Of a stretch of 62,346 nt of DNA, positions 1 to 10,691 are shown in pieces. Made by a program: the position numbers and the translations under genes. How positions within the stretch are numbered: position 1 is the first letter of the stretch; every line of letters begins with the position of its first letter. The notes below the pieces were generated by a model that did no database searches, was not told the DNA's origin, and worked only from the letters and a program-made list of their open reading frames with translations. Origin of the DNA: Diphasiastrum complanatum (lineage: Eukaryota > Streptophyta > Lycopodiopsida > Lycopodiales > Lycopodiaceae); contig MU833024.1 of the NCBI GenBank assembly GCA_029204225.1, forward strand, positions 1-62,346, written 5' to 3'.

Positions 1-321
1 GCAATCCTGTTACCATCTCCAATTTTCTCATCAAACTGAGGCTTCCCAAGTTCAAGTGACCAAGCCTCTTATGCCACAATTCAGTTTGTGATGGAATGGA
101 TGATACGAGTCCATGTTGCCTCTTGATTGTAGCATTCAACCTGTACAATTTAGTATTGGGCTCCCTTACTCCATCCGCAATAACTTTGAGTTTTTGGTTC
201 ACATCCTTCACAAAGCAACGATCATGGGCGAATTCTACTTTCAACTTTTGATCAGTAATGACTCCAACAGAAAGTGGATTTTTCTTCAAACGTGGTACGT
301 AAAGTATCTCCTGATCATCCT
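1..321 (-). pseudogene. Ty1/copia pol fragment (GAG-pre-integrase domain), cut by window edge
   Basis: Read on the minus strand this is open and gives the stretch between protease and integrase of a copia polyprotein. It starts with a DQEILYVPRLKKN-type motif (end of the protease region) and ends with ELWHKRLGHLNLGSLSLM, the His-rich GAG-pre-integrase signature. In a normal copia element this lies upstream of integrase. Here, reading along the minus strand, it follows directly after the reverse transcriptase of a different element (355-692). Two elements have therefore been fused by insertion or deletion near 325-355. The rest of this element lies outside the window. Confidence 0.8.
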
Positions 322-354
322 ACTTTTGCCATCAAGTAGTTGGATTGAAGCGGT

Positions 355-692
355 GCCTATCCCCTTGATATAAATTTCTTCTTCTAGATATCCATTTTAA
401 AATGCATTTGAGACATCTAGTTGAAAAGCTTGCCATTTGAAAAAACAAGCAATAGAAATAATGATTCTAATTGATACCATCTTTGCAACTAAAGCAAAAG
501 TCTCCTCATAATCAAGTCCATAAACTTGAGCAAAACCCTTTGCACAAAGTCTTTCCTTGTACTTGCTGATTGTGCCATCTTGATTATATTTGACTCGAAA
601 AACCCATTTGCAACCAATGGTGTGCTTGTTGGATGGAAGATCCACAAGCTCCATGTCTTGTTGGCAATCAATGCATCATATTCCTCCTTCAT
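355..692 (-). pseudogene. Ty1/copia element A: start of reverse transcriptase domain
   Basis: The minus-strand translation shows the copia RVT_2 start (MKEEYDALIANKTW, HTIGCKWVFRVKYN) through motif A (QLDVSNAF, with the first catalytic Asp). Two lesions are visible. A missing base near 659 shifts the frame between NKTW and ELVDLPSNK. A TAA follows SNAF near 386, after which NGYLEEEIYIKG continues in frame. The domain stops just after motif A, at the junction with the next copia fragment, so the YVDD motif and RNase H are missing. It belongs to the same element as the integrase, protease and gag blocks up to 5171. Confidence 0.85.
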
Positions 693-818
693 GGCTAGAA
701 AACATTCCTTTGAGTTGAGTGCATCATATACATCCTTTGCCTCTTCATGTGAAACAAAATAGCATAATTAGTGGAGTTAAGTTCCACTTGCTTGCTTTTA
801 TTTCCATATGTAAGCCTC

Positions 819-1640
819 TTAGGCTTGGATCTTTCTCTTTGTGATCTCCTTGGTGAAAAAAATTTGAGGTGACTCCTCCTTGATTCTCGGCCCCATCTCT
901 CCATGATAATCTTCAAGGGTGATGATAGGAGAATCCTTTTGAGAATCTTTGATCTCGGCCTCATCAAAGATGTATTTTTGATTCTCATGGAAAATAACAT
1001 CTCTACTCTCAATTGTAACTGAGGTAGAGGGAACATAAATTATGTAAGCCTTCTTGTTGGATGAGTATCCAACCATGATCCCTTTGACTGAATTTGGATC
1101 ATCTCTTTTCCTTGTTTCCAAGGGTACATGAACAAAGCAAGCACACCCAAAAACTCTAAGGTGATCAACCTTAGGTTTCTTCTTAAACAAGACTTCAAAT
1201 GGTGATCTTCTTGCAAGTGTATTGTGAGGTAATCTATTGCACAAATAGTTTGCACAATTAATTGCTTCTCCCCAATATTCAATAGGCAAAGAAGCTTCAA
1301 CTCGGATTGCTTTAGCACATTCACATAGAGATCGATTTTTTCTTTCAACAAATCCATTTTGAGATGGAGAATAAGCACAAGAAAACACTCTATTAATCCC
1401 TTCAACCTCACAATAATCATAGAACTTGTTGGAAATGTATTCACCTCCTCCATCACATCTTAAAGCTTTAACTTTGAAAGAAAACAGTTTCTCAACATAA
1501 GCTTTGAAGACTAGGAAGTGTTCAAACACCATAGCTTTTGAAGAAAGTAGGTACAACCAAGTATATCTTGTAAAATCATCAATGAAGGTAACAAAACAAG
1601 TTGCACCACCAATATTTTTTCGAGGAAGAAAAATGAACAT
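819..1640 (-). pseudogene. Ty1/copia element A: integrase
   Basis: A 273-codon minus-strand reading frame covers the copia integrase core. It holds FIDDFTRYTW (first catalytic Asp), RCDGGGEY (second Asp; the usual form is RSDNGGEY) and QNGFVERKNR (catalytic Glu), followed by the GKKP-type C-terminal region (KPKVDHLRVFGC, GIMVGYSSNKKAY). The N-terminal zinc-binding region is in another frame just upstream (see 1579-2211), so a frameshift lies near 1630. Downstream, 695-818 is the low-complexity linker between integrase and reverse transcriptase. The integrase is longer and better preserved than the other pol domains here, but the element as a whole is dead. Confidence 0.9.
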
Positions 1641-2211
1641 CCAAGTGAATTAATTCCAAAGGATGAGAAGTCTTAATAAAAGACTTTTGATATGGCTTTC
1701 TATGTGATTTTACAATAGCACAAGCCTCACAAGGCTTGATATCCTTGGAAAGTGATCTTGGAAGGCCAATAGCCTTATCATTCTTGATCATAGAAATCAT
1801 AGACTTATAGTTAGGATGCCTCAACCTTCTATGACATAACTCCTCCTTAGACATAAGAGCAATTTCACAAAAGTTTGCATTCTCATAGTAATTTAACTTG
1901 AAGGTGCCACCATATCTAGATCCATTAGCTAGGATCTCATCATCTTTCTTGATAAAGCAATTATTGGAATTGAATTTTACATCACAACCACAATCAAGCA
2001 ACTTTCCAACACTTATCAAGTTCTTTGTAAGCTTAGGAACACAAAAACATTGGAAAGTGATAGGACTTTAGAAGAAGCAAGTTTTAATGGAATGTTGCCA
2101 ATTCCTTCAATAGAGCATTCATGATCATTTGCAGTATAAATAGATCTTTTAAGTCCTTTATAAGGTACAATAGAGTCAAAAGACTCCTTTGAACAACACA
2201 TATGTGAAGAG
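1579..2211 (-). pseudogene. Ty1/copia element A: C-terminal half of protease and GAG-pre-integrase
   Basis: In minus-strand order this block starts with SSHMCCSKESFDS, the sequence that follows the protease active site in copia elements. It runs through LSNVFV and MISVGKLLDCGCDVKF to the pre-integrase HHCC zinc region (LCHRRLRHPNYKS, then CEACAIVKSHR). The active-site DSGAS itself lies on the far side of the nested element, at about 4205. Joining 2207-2211 to 4205 with one copy of the 5-bp duplication restores DSGASSHM, which proves that element A was a single unit before the insertion. Confidence 0.88.
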
Positions 2212-2485
2212 AGTTAGAATTAAAGTAGAATCACTGTGCTACTGTACTGTGGGTCCTATCAGTTGATAAGGATCAGTTGGCCTTGCCACGAGGCAAGTCG
2301 ACGGGACACGCGTCCCGCCAACGACAACCTGGGTCATGCATGGGTTGCCTGAGTGAACAACTATATGTACAGTGTAATTTCATTTTGAGAAATATAGTTG
2401 CTATGTGAGCTTGTTGTGGAGAGTGTTTTCTGTCTGTGTTACTGTGTAGCATGATCTGTGTTCCTGTGCAAAGCAAATTCTAAGT
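2212..2485 (+). repeat. 5' LTR of the nested copia element
   Basis: Direct repeat of 3927-4199. An 8-bp inverted pair, TTAGAATT and AATTCTAA, lies 2 bp inside each end. The primer-binding site abuts the right edge. Confidence 0.93.
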
Positions 2486-3036
2486 TGTTATCAAAGCCAT
2501 ACAGGGAGTGTACACTGGACAACATCGTCGTTGAAGAGAGCTTTGGGAGAATTGTCTTATGAGAGTTCGGGGCTTACGACGGGTTAAAGACGGAAGGAGA
2601 AACACTATTGCAGAGAGTTTAGCACACAAAAGCTTGGTGATCTTGAGACTGTGTGAGGATTTAGAGACAAGGGTTGTCGGCTGAATCAAAACCTCAGCAA
2701 ACGGAATTTTGAAATTTCGAAGCAAGTTATTTGGTGTTTGTAGTCAGTGTGCATTCAATCGAATACCGTTTGACAAACGGAATGAAGCATCAAACTCCTA
2801 GCAGTAGGACAACCTCAGAGGAAGAGAATTGGCATGTCAAAGAACTGTGAACAAGAAGCCAAGATCAGTTTTCTGAGAAAAATCTTGGTTTGGAGTTTGG
2901 AAGCATGAAATTGCAGTTATCTCTTTGTTCTGAATGGTTTTTGGAGCTGTAAAACCTTGTAGAAGGCCGCCTTGGAAAGATTAATCAGTAGGCAAATGAC
3001 ATGGCGTCATGGAACAACCTGATGCATTATTGACTT

Positions 3037-3880
3037 GGAGTAGAGGTGTGGCAAAAAGGACACCAAGTGGGTTTAACACAGGTGAAGTATGTCAAAGAGT
3101 TGCTGCACAGGTTTAGGTTGTAGGATTGCAAACCAGTGAATACTCCCATTGAATTAGGTCAAAATCTTTCTAAGCTTGATGAGTCACAGCCATTTGATGC
3201 TACGTTGTATAGGCAGTTAGTAGGGAGCTTGATTTATCTTACCACGACTAGACCATATATATGCTATGTTGTTGGCATTGTAAGTCAATTTATGGCAATA
3301 CCTATGGAAACACATTGGAAGGCAGCTAAACACATTTTGTGTTATGTGAAAGGCACTTCAGATTATGGCTTGGTTTACAGGAAGCATGGTGAGTTACCTG
3401 AGTTGTGTGGTTATGTGGATGCGGATTGGGGAGCTGACTATGATGATCGTAGATCCACCACAGGGTATGTATTCCAGTTTTGTGGTAGTTGCTTTTCCTG
3501 GTCTAGTAAGAAGCAAAGTACAGTTGCTCTATCCACCACAGAAGCTAAGTATAATGCAATGTGTATGCAGCACAGGAAGCTATATGGTTGAGACAAATCT
3601 TGGAAGAAGTTGGCATGAAGCAGAAAAATCCCACGACATTACATAGCGACAGTCAGAGTGGCATTAAGCTAGCAAAGAATCCAGTGTTCCATGCGAGAAC
3701 TTAACACATTGAGATTCAATATCACTTTATATGTGAGAGGCTGCTGAGTTGTGAAATTCATGTTGTTCATTGTAGCACATAAGAACAATTAGCTGATATT
3801 TTCACTAAGCCACTTGTTGGAGAAAAGTTTGATAAGCTTAGATCAAAGCTTTCTGTACTTAAAGTTTGTTGACTTTAAAG
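3037..3880 (+). pseudogene. Nested copia element: C-terminal RT and RNase H remnant
   Basis: This plus-strand remnant begins in the RT thumb (GVEVWQKG, LTQVKYVKELLHRF), continues through the RT-RNase H connection (LYRQLVGSLIYLTTTRP, VVGIVSQFM) into RNase H (GYVDADWGADYDDRRSTTGY, WSSKKQSTVALSTTEAKYN) and ends at ADIFTKPL. It carries an early stop (FRL*DCKP near 3121), a frameshift near 3565 (the open frame ends KLYG*) and two further stops in RNase H (ART*HIE and CST*EQL). It is therefore non-functional. It is all that remains of the coding region of the nested element. Confidence 0.88.
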
Positions 3881-3926
3881 CTATGTATATGACTGTATAA
3901 AAAGTAGACTCTACTTTAAGGGAGAG

Positions 3927-4199
3927 AGTTAGAATTAAAGTAGAATCATTGTGTTACTGTACTGTGGGTCCTACAGTTGATAAGGATTAGTTGGCCTTGT
4001 CGCGAGGCAAGTCGACGGGACACACGTCCCGCCAACGACAACCTGGGTCATGCATGAGTTGCCTGAGTGAACAACTATATGTACAGTGTAATTTCATTTT
4101 GAAAAATATAGTGGCTATGTGAGCTTGCTGTGGAAAGTGTTTTTAGTCCGTGTTATTGTGTAGCATGATCCGTGTTCCTGTGCAAAGCAAATTCTAAGT
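3927..4199 (+). repeat. 3' LTR of the nested copia element
   Basis: Direct repeat of 2212-2485. It is preceded by a polypurine tract and followed by the second AAGAG target duplication at 4200-4204. Confidence 0.93.
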
Positions 4200-5171
4200 A
4201 AGAGGCTCCACTATCGATGTACCAAGCTCCATCTTTCTTGAAGGGTGTTGAAGAAAAGCTTGACACCATGAGTAATCCTTCTTCATCACTTGCAATAAAG
4301 TCTTCCTCTTTGTCATTAGAGAGATTTGCTTGTTTGAGTTGATTTTTCTTTTTGAAGCAATTAGAGGCATAGTGCCCCTTCTTGCCACAAAAGAAACACT
4401 TTACTTTCTTCTTCTTGGTCTTGGAAGTAGAATAATGAGTTGAGTTGGCCTCTTCACCATCTTTGTCTCTGTCCTTGGCTTTGTTTTTGTTGAAAACTTG
4501 AGAAAACTGGTTCTTGCTCCTTCCTTTATGCTTGTCCTTGACAAAGAGAGCTTTGTCACTTCCAATATGCTTGAGTTTGTTCATCCTAGAAAGTTTGTAG
4601 CTTTGCCTTGCTTCTTCAGAGATGAGAATTGCTCGAAGAGTTTCCAATTTGGGCAACTCCTCCTTTATGGCAAAGGATTGAACAATATTATCATAGTCTT
4701 CTTTTAAGCCATTTATAATGACTTGTACTAGCTCATCTTGATTGATTGTGACACCAACACAAGATAGCTCCCTATGAAGATATTTTACTCTAAAAACATA
4801 ATTTGATGCACTCTCCTCACTTCTTTGAAAACTTTGAAAAATCTGATTTCTAAGAGTGAGTATTCTAGAAGTGTCTTAGCTTCATAGATGGACTTAAGTG
4901 CATCCCAAGCTTCTTTAGCAGTGGTGCAAGATCCTATTTCTCTTAGAATCTCATTAGAGACATTCATTTTAATGAAGTGGAGAGCCATTCTAGCTCTCTT
5001 TCTATACTTTGGTATTTCAAGCTATGCTTGAGGCTCCTCCTCAATACCAAGTACAATGTCCATAACATCCCGGATTATAAGAACTAACTCCATCCTAACC
5101 TTCCATATTGAATAACTGGAGATACTAAGTCTTTCATTTGGTTCTAAGAGATATCCTCCTACAGGTGCCAT
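4200..5171 (-). pseudogene. Ty1/copia element A: gag, zinc knuckle and protease active site
   Basis: In minus-strand order: the start MAPVGGYLLEPNERL (ATG at 5171-5169), the gag core (YSIWKVRMELVL; KEAWDALKSIYEAK), the UBN2-like region (DTSRILTLRNQIFQSFQ; GLKEDYDNIVQSFAIKE), a basic stretch, the CCHC zinc knuckle CFFCGKKGHYASNC, and the protease active site WYIDSGAS. Lesions are a stop after EEEPQA (about 5022) and a frameshift near 4880, where DTSRILTL moves to another frame. The nested element interrupts the protease directly after DSGAS. The order gag-PR-IN-RT identifies copia. Confidence 0.88.
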
Positions 5172-5913
5172 ATTGTGAAGACTTCTTGTTATTGGACCTT
5201 GTTCCAATCAGACTTGATGTTGCTACTCTCTTTCACTATAGGTATTTTCAAGGGTGTGCTACCATTCCTATGTGAAAAACTTGCAACTGTATTTGAGATA
5301 GATCTCAAATATTCCACAAAACAAGATAATCTAGATCAGTCTCTCAAAATGGATTGAGGAAAATAGACAAGTTTGGATTCTACTTTTGGCATGTATTAGA
5401 TGCTACAAAAGAAAATACTAATGATTCAAAGAAGGCTCAAAAACTGTTCAATAATATCAAACTTTGTCTTGATCTTCGTTTCTTGTGTTGACTACTCAAA
5501 ACAATGGATTAAGAATCAAGCAAGATTGAATCAAATCAAAAAGTGGTCACTCGGATCTTGGACCTCTCCCTACCCTCTTTAAGAGCTTATAACTCTTAAT
5601 AGACACATCAGATTGATTTGGGATCAATTGCAATGGAAAGTACACTTCATAACTTTCCATCAAGCTATAACATCAATATCTTTGGACCAAATATCAAGGA
5701 ATTAAAGATGTATGAAAATCTTTGATTTTCACACGTGCGAAATTCCAGAATTCCGTACAATGTCAATTCTGATCTGAAAATCTAGTTTCTATCCTCTTTG
5801 ATCCAAACAGTTTTCAAGAAAGATAAAGAAAAGTGATAAACTTGAATTGGGCTCACAAATTCTTGCACAATCAGAGATAATAGCATGCAAAGCTTAATTT
5901 GGCTATGATACGA
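5172..5913 (-). other. Element A leader with degenerate primer-binding site
   Basis: No coding sequence is seen. At 5901-5913 the minus strand reads TCGTATCATAGCC, a degenerate form of the TGGTATCAGAGCC initiator-Met tRNA primer site. That would put the 5' LTR of element A just above 5913 and make this stretch its untranslated leader. Confidence 0.5.
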
Positions 5914-6876
5914 TAACAAAATTTTCAGCAAGCTCACACGTGTGGGGAATGATCCTCAAGTGTGAATGATCTTGTTAAGCTTTATGATTAGCACATAAAT
6001 TGATTCTAGATTGAATGCCAAGATCTAGTACATAATTTTATGGCTTAGTCACAATCTAGCATGCTAAGAATCAAAGAATAATAGCTTTGAAAGACAAGAG
6101 AGAAAAAGTACAAGAATTTAATGCATAAGCATAAGCCTCTACTCGAGTTAGAGAGAGAAAGAGAGAGCAATATTCAAGCAAATGATAGTGTAGATCCAAA
6201 ATGGCATGGAATAGCTTCAAAGCTTGGTTCTTCATAGAAAATTATGAGAATGTCTACACATATTTATGGAGTTTGAGGTATCTCAAGGTAGAACCACATC
6301 CATCCAATTTCCATCCACATCTATAAGTGAAAACTAGAGTATTAGTGACATTTGTCGCTGCTCATGCATGCATTTCTACCTACTTTTACTAAGTGTCATA
6401 TTTTCAACTAGAATTGTACAAATCATCATGCATGTGTCCGTTTCACTTTGTGCATGCCTTGCATGTCACTATGGATCACTTACAACCATTGCATGTGATA
6501 TGCCACGAGTTTCTACAAGCATATTATTGACATTTCTAAGTCTACATTCTATATGCAAGTTGTATACTACCAACTAGACTTGAAGAACCCATGTAGCTCA
6601 AGTTTCTTCTAGGCCAAATTTGGAATTTACATTATGAAACAACAAACTTACATTAAAAAAACTTTGTGAGAAGCCTAAAGTCAAGATAGATGATTTTTCA
6701 TTTCTCACACCAAACTCGTGTACTACACTTTCTAAAAGTTCTTATTCAAATGCTTTTAGACCAATATAACTTTGAAAAGTCAAACTCTAAGTCTAATATG
6801 AAAATTGACCTCAATTGCCAAATATATTGGAAGACCAATCACAATTTGCTTCTTAGCCATTACTTCCAATGACTTG
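5914..6876 (-). other. Probable LTR remnant of element A and undefined repeat DNA
   Basis: AT-rich and without a supported gene. The lower part should be the 5' LTR of element A (it starts after the primer site), but I cannot find its outer end. 6711-6826 has an inverted partner at 10366-10491. The upper edge abuts a truncated copia element at 6877. Confidence 0.45.
6711..6826 (+). repeat. Left copy of a ~120-bp inverted repeat pair
   Basis: The reverse complement of 10366-10491 matches this segment with about 10-15% differences and a few small indels. The conserved core runs from CAAACTCGTGTACTA to TCAATTGCCAAATATA. The parent element is not recognised. Confidence 0.75.
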
Positions 6877-8186
6877 AAGTTTAGGTGCCCCATACTTTTA
6901 TGCCAAACCTCTTGAACAGGTATTTGCTCACTTGCCATACATCCAACTTAGTTAGCAATAACACAAGCATCTAGTTTAAACAACTTCCCTTGCATTTTAC
7001 CTTTTGCAATCAAGACATCCTTCCTTTTGTTCATGCAAGCATCTCCATCAAACTCAGCTTTGAAGCCTTTACTTAGCAATTGACTCACGCTAAGTAATTT
7101 CTTGGTAATGGAAGGTATGAACAAAACATCCTTCAATTGAACATTCCTATTTGTAGAGAGAGAAATAGTAATTGTGCCAATCTCTTTGATTACACACTCA
7201 CCATCATTGGCTGTGTAGATACCTTCTTGTCATCTCCATATGCCAACAAAGAAGTGAAGTACTCTTTGTGAAAAGTTATGTGTGAGCTTGCACCACTATC
7301 AATCCACCATGGATCTAGATCTCCATCATTAGCAAGCATACATGAAGACATCACAAAAGCATCATCGTTTGAGTTTTGAACATCCAAACCATCTTCATCA
7401 TGAGATTTCTCTTCTTCTTGTAGCACTCACTTGCAAAGTGTCTTTTGATGTCACAATAGAAGCACTTTAACTTTGACCTATCTTTCTTTTTGCCATTTGA
7501 AGAAGCCTCCCCTTGATCTTGCCCTTTAGACCACTTGCTTTGATTTTGCCCTTGAATTTGCCCTTGATGGACACGGCCTCTTCTTGAGATGTTGATGTAG
7601 ATCTACCTCTTGCTTGAAGCCTATATTCTTCATTGATCAAGATCTCTTGAAGATCTATCAAAATTTGCAAAGTTCTTTGAATGGCAAGACTTTGTACAAT
7701 GTTAGCTTGTGCATCCAACAAACCATTAAGAATAACTTGAACAAGCTCTTCTTCCTTAATGCTTTCATCAATGCAAGCTACCTCATTATTCAAAGCCTTC
7801 ACTCTAAAAACAAAAATATTTGGACTCTCTTCATTCTTTTGAAAAATTTAAATAATTTGTCTTGTTAGAGTCAACACTCTAGATGTAGACTTGGATTCAT
7901 AAATTTTCTTCAATGAATCCCAATCATCCTTTGATGAAGTACTCTTACCAACTTTCTTGAGAAGCTCATTGGTAACATTCATCTTGATCATGTGTAGAGC
8001 TCTTTTAGCTCTCTTGTCATACCTCAACTGTTCTTGTTGTGTTGGTGGCCATTCCTCTAGACCTACAACAATATTCAAAACATAGTTCATCTCAAGAAGT
8101 GATTCCATCCTCACTTTCCACAATGAATAGTTCCTTGAGGCAAGCCTATCATTGCCTTCCAACATGTATCCACTTGAGGTAGCCAT
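6877..8186 (-). pseudogene. Second minus-strand Ty1/copia element: gag, protease and pre-integrase
   Basis: In minus-strand order: MATSSGYMLEGNDRLASRN (start 8186), YSLWKVRMESLLEMN, the gag core to about 7850, a frameshift, EEELVQVILNGLLDAQANI, a Lys-rich tail, a degenerate zinc knuckle near 7440, the protease active site WWIDSGASSHITFH (about 7300), MKDVLFIPSITKKLLSVSQL (7136 on), and the pre-integrase motif EVWHKSMGHLNFKS, where it stops at about 6877. Integrase, RT and RNase H are missing. The element is of the same lineage as the fragment at 33.9-34.8 kb, which shares WWIDSGAS and FIPSITK, and differs from element A. Confidence 0.85.
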
Positions 8187-8700
8187 GTTGCAATGACCTG
8201 ATCCTTTTCTTTCAACCTGTTCCAATGCACAAAGCACCCTTTTAAAGAACAACAAATGTTTTCAAAAAAAAATCACAAAGATATGGACCTCTGAATTCTC
8301 TTATAGCACTTATATCTAGCAAATCAGCACATATAATGTAGTAATCTTGATCAACCTATGATCTATCCTCAATCTAACGACTCTTGCCACTTCCTAAGAT
8401 TGAAACACACTCTAATGATGCAATTGCCAAAAACTTGATATAGAATCTTGTAGCCTCAAGTGAGACCTTCCTAATGCATAAAAAATCGGCTAAATCTAGT
8501 AAGTATAGTTTGAAATAGGAATTCCTCAAGTTCATTGACCTAAATTGAGTTTTGACCTACAGAAGATCCAATCTATATATGCAAAAAACTCAATTTTTGA
8601 GTAGAAGTCAATCTAGCATGCTCTAGCATTGATATCTCCTCCAAATCCTGGATGAAGGTGGCTGATCCTTTCATAAACTGAAACACAAGCTCTGATACCA
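8187..8700 (-). other. Leader of the second copia element with primer-binding site
   Basis: No gene is seen. The minus strand of 8689-8700 reads TGGTATCAGAGC, a canonical initiator-Met tRNA primer site, so 8187-8686 is leader and the 5' LTR begins at 8701 (plus strand TGTGAAG..., that is, an LTR end in ...CTTCACA). Confidence 0.75.
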
Positions 8701-10019
8701 TGTGAAGAATTTCAGATCATTTAAGATGCAAATTCATAACCTAATATTTGGTTAGAAAGAGAACAATCCTACTAGTGTTGCCAATGTAGAAAATCAACAT
8801 CTACTTAATGAAAGATATGCAAACTCAATAAGAACTTGATCAAACATATGATATGATGAAGTTGTTGTCCGTACAAAAACAATAAACTATTGTATTTCAT
8901 ACGTGTGGATCTGAAAATAGCATAAAATGAGCATTCTGATACCACTGTCGGAATCTCAGAAATGTCAAGACGCTCTGATGCCACTATCGTCTTTGTGCGA
9001 GGATTTTGATGGAGCTCAGATAGAGTCGATCTGTCGGATAAGGCTACTGCCTCAACCCACAATCAATCATCCTTCGAACAACATACAGCTACTGCGAATT
9101 TGACTATAAGTTTATGAACATCAGCTAATGTCTTAATGACAACGAAAATATATCTACTGATAAAATTGAATAAGCATCACAACATTCACAGATTACACAC
9201 TAAGCAGAAGAGATGCACACGTCTGTATTATAAAAAACGAGTGTACATGGAAAAATCTTTCTTGAGCGCTATCTGTTTCCCAGATCAGCGCATTGGCGTG
9301 AGAGAGGTATTCTCTTCTCACACATGGAACTAGCTACTACTAGAATTATCTTTCTCCCTTGATACGTGCCTCATTGAGTGCTACGTTAAGGATTCTCTAT
9401 ATGTCTATCTCTGTATATGTTTGTCTTTGATCCATAACATATATCATGCTGGACTAGATTACAAGATTGATTAGCTAAGCTTAAGCTAAACATCTGTTCA
9501 AGTACGTTTCCGTTGATGTTGCGGCGAAGCGTGATAGTTTGAAAAACCTCATGCCCGAGCAGCCGAGATCCGATAGTTCATCCGTGCTCGATAGTTCGTC
9601 CTCACCATTGATGCTTGGAAGTGTCGGCCTGACCCGAAATGTCGGCCAACTGAGTATGTGGCAAAAAAGGCAAATACAAAGAAAAATACTAAGGCTTTAA
9701 AGTAGAAACACAATGTTTCTTCAGCAAGAAAATATCTGAACATGAATAAAATAAGCATTCAACATGACATATATGACCTAGATTACTAGAACAATGATTA
9801 TTCAATCGTGAAAGAAAATGTGGTCTGAATGCAGACGGAGTCACGTTCTTCTTGAATCAATATTGTATAATAACAGAGAGAAAGAACAAAATGATTGTGC
9901 TCTGGATGTTCAATTGATCTGCTACAATGCCTTGAGTTAACAAATCTCTTCTTCTTTTGTCTAACAGAGCAACTGCTAAGTTGCTGGATATATACACATG
10001 GCTAACTAATTAAAAGAGT
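8701..10019 (-). other. LTR remnants, at least two copia families; no gene
   Basis: This starts with the LTR of the element below. At about 8934-8945 a second primer-like site (minus strand GTGGTATCAGAA) adjoins another LTR end (plus strand TGTCGGAATCTCAG), so one LTR appears to be inserted into or joined to another. From 9100 to 10019 the sequence is AT-rich with no recognisable protein. Confidence 0.5.
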
Positions 10020-10330
10020 ACTTAATTTGTACCAATATAATCAAGTCCCCATTTTTCAAATGGTACTTGTGCCAAAACCAGATGTAAGGCTCATAGTTCT
10101 GCTTTGTAGGGCAACATGCTTGTTGACATACATCACATGACTGAATACATTTCTCCGTATCTTTATGGAGTGTAGGCCACCAACATCTTGATTGCAAAAT
10201 TTTTTGAACAATAATATCGGATGAAAAATGTCCTCCTCCCATCCCATCATATGAAAATATGATTAGATCAAGCACTTCATGTGGCAAAACACATCTTCTC
10301 GGAATATCATCAACTCCACGACAATGTGAG
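10020..10330 (-). pseudogene. Ty3/gypsy integrase fragment (H2C2 zinc domain)
   Basis: In minus-strand order: RGVDDIPRRCVLPHEV, then GHFSSDIIVQKILQSRCWWP, then CIQSCDVCQQ, the HHCC zinc-binding module that begins gypsy integrases. After a frameshift, FEKWGLDYIGTN marks the start of the catalytic core, and the sequence then leaves the family. It is an isolated scrap with no gypsy LTR nearby. Confidence 0.85.
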
Positions 10331-10365
10331 AAATTTCAACTAGTTTGCTATTTTGATCATATTTG

Positions 10366-10491
10366 TATATTTGGCAATTGAGGTCAATTTTCATATTGAA
10401 CTTAGAGTTTGACTTTTCAAAATTATATTAGTCTAAAAGCATTTGAATAAGCACCTTTAGAAAGTGTGGGAAAGCATAGTACACGAGTTTG
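10366..10491 (-). repeat. Right copy of the ~120-bp inverted repeat pair
   Basis: Inverted relative to 6711-6826. It lies just above the gypsy integrase scrap. Confidence 0.75.
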
Positions 10492-10624
10492 GTAGATTCA
10501 AATTTGAATGTTGGAGACATCGAATCTAGTCCACATTAATGATAGGGTTTTTGTTATGGAGGGAAACCAAACTCATTAATGAGTCATGGATCTACTACAT
10601 ATAGTTGTACACTCGTGGGAAGAG

Positions 10625-10627
<3 letters not shown>

Positions 10628-10690
<63 letters not shown>
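10628..10690 (+). repeat. (CT)n microsatellite
   Basis: An uninterrupted CT run of 63 bp. The Ser/Leu-rich reading frames across it are artefacts of the repeat. Confidence 0.98.

Positions 10691-10691
<1 letters not shown>

Larger units (their letters stand above)
2212..4199 (+). mobile_element. Nested, internally deleted Ty1/copia LTR retrotransposon
   Basis: Two direct repeats of 274 bp (2212-2485) and 273 bp (3927-4199) bound a 1.44-kb interior. The flanks are AAGAG at 2207-2211 and AAGAG at 4200-4204, a perfect 5-bp target duplication inside the protease of element A. Just after the left LTR a TGTTATCAAAGCC primer-binding site (2486 on) resembles the initiator-Met tRNA site. Just before the right LTR is a purine tract (AAGGGAGAGAG). 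About 18 differences are counted between the LTRs (roughly 93% identity), mostly C/T and G/A. Gag, protease, integrase and most of RT are missing. The LTRs begin AGTTAGAATT and end AATTCTAAGT instead of TG...CA. Confidence 0.93.
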
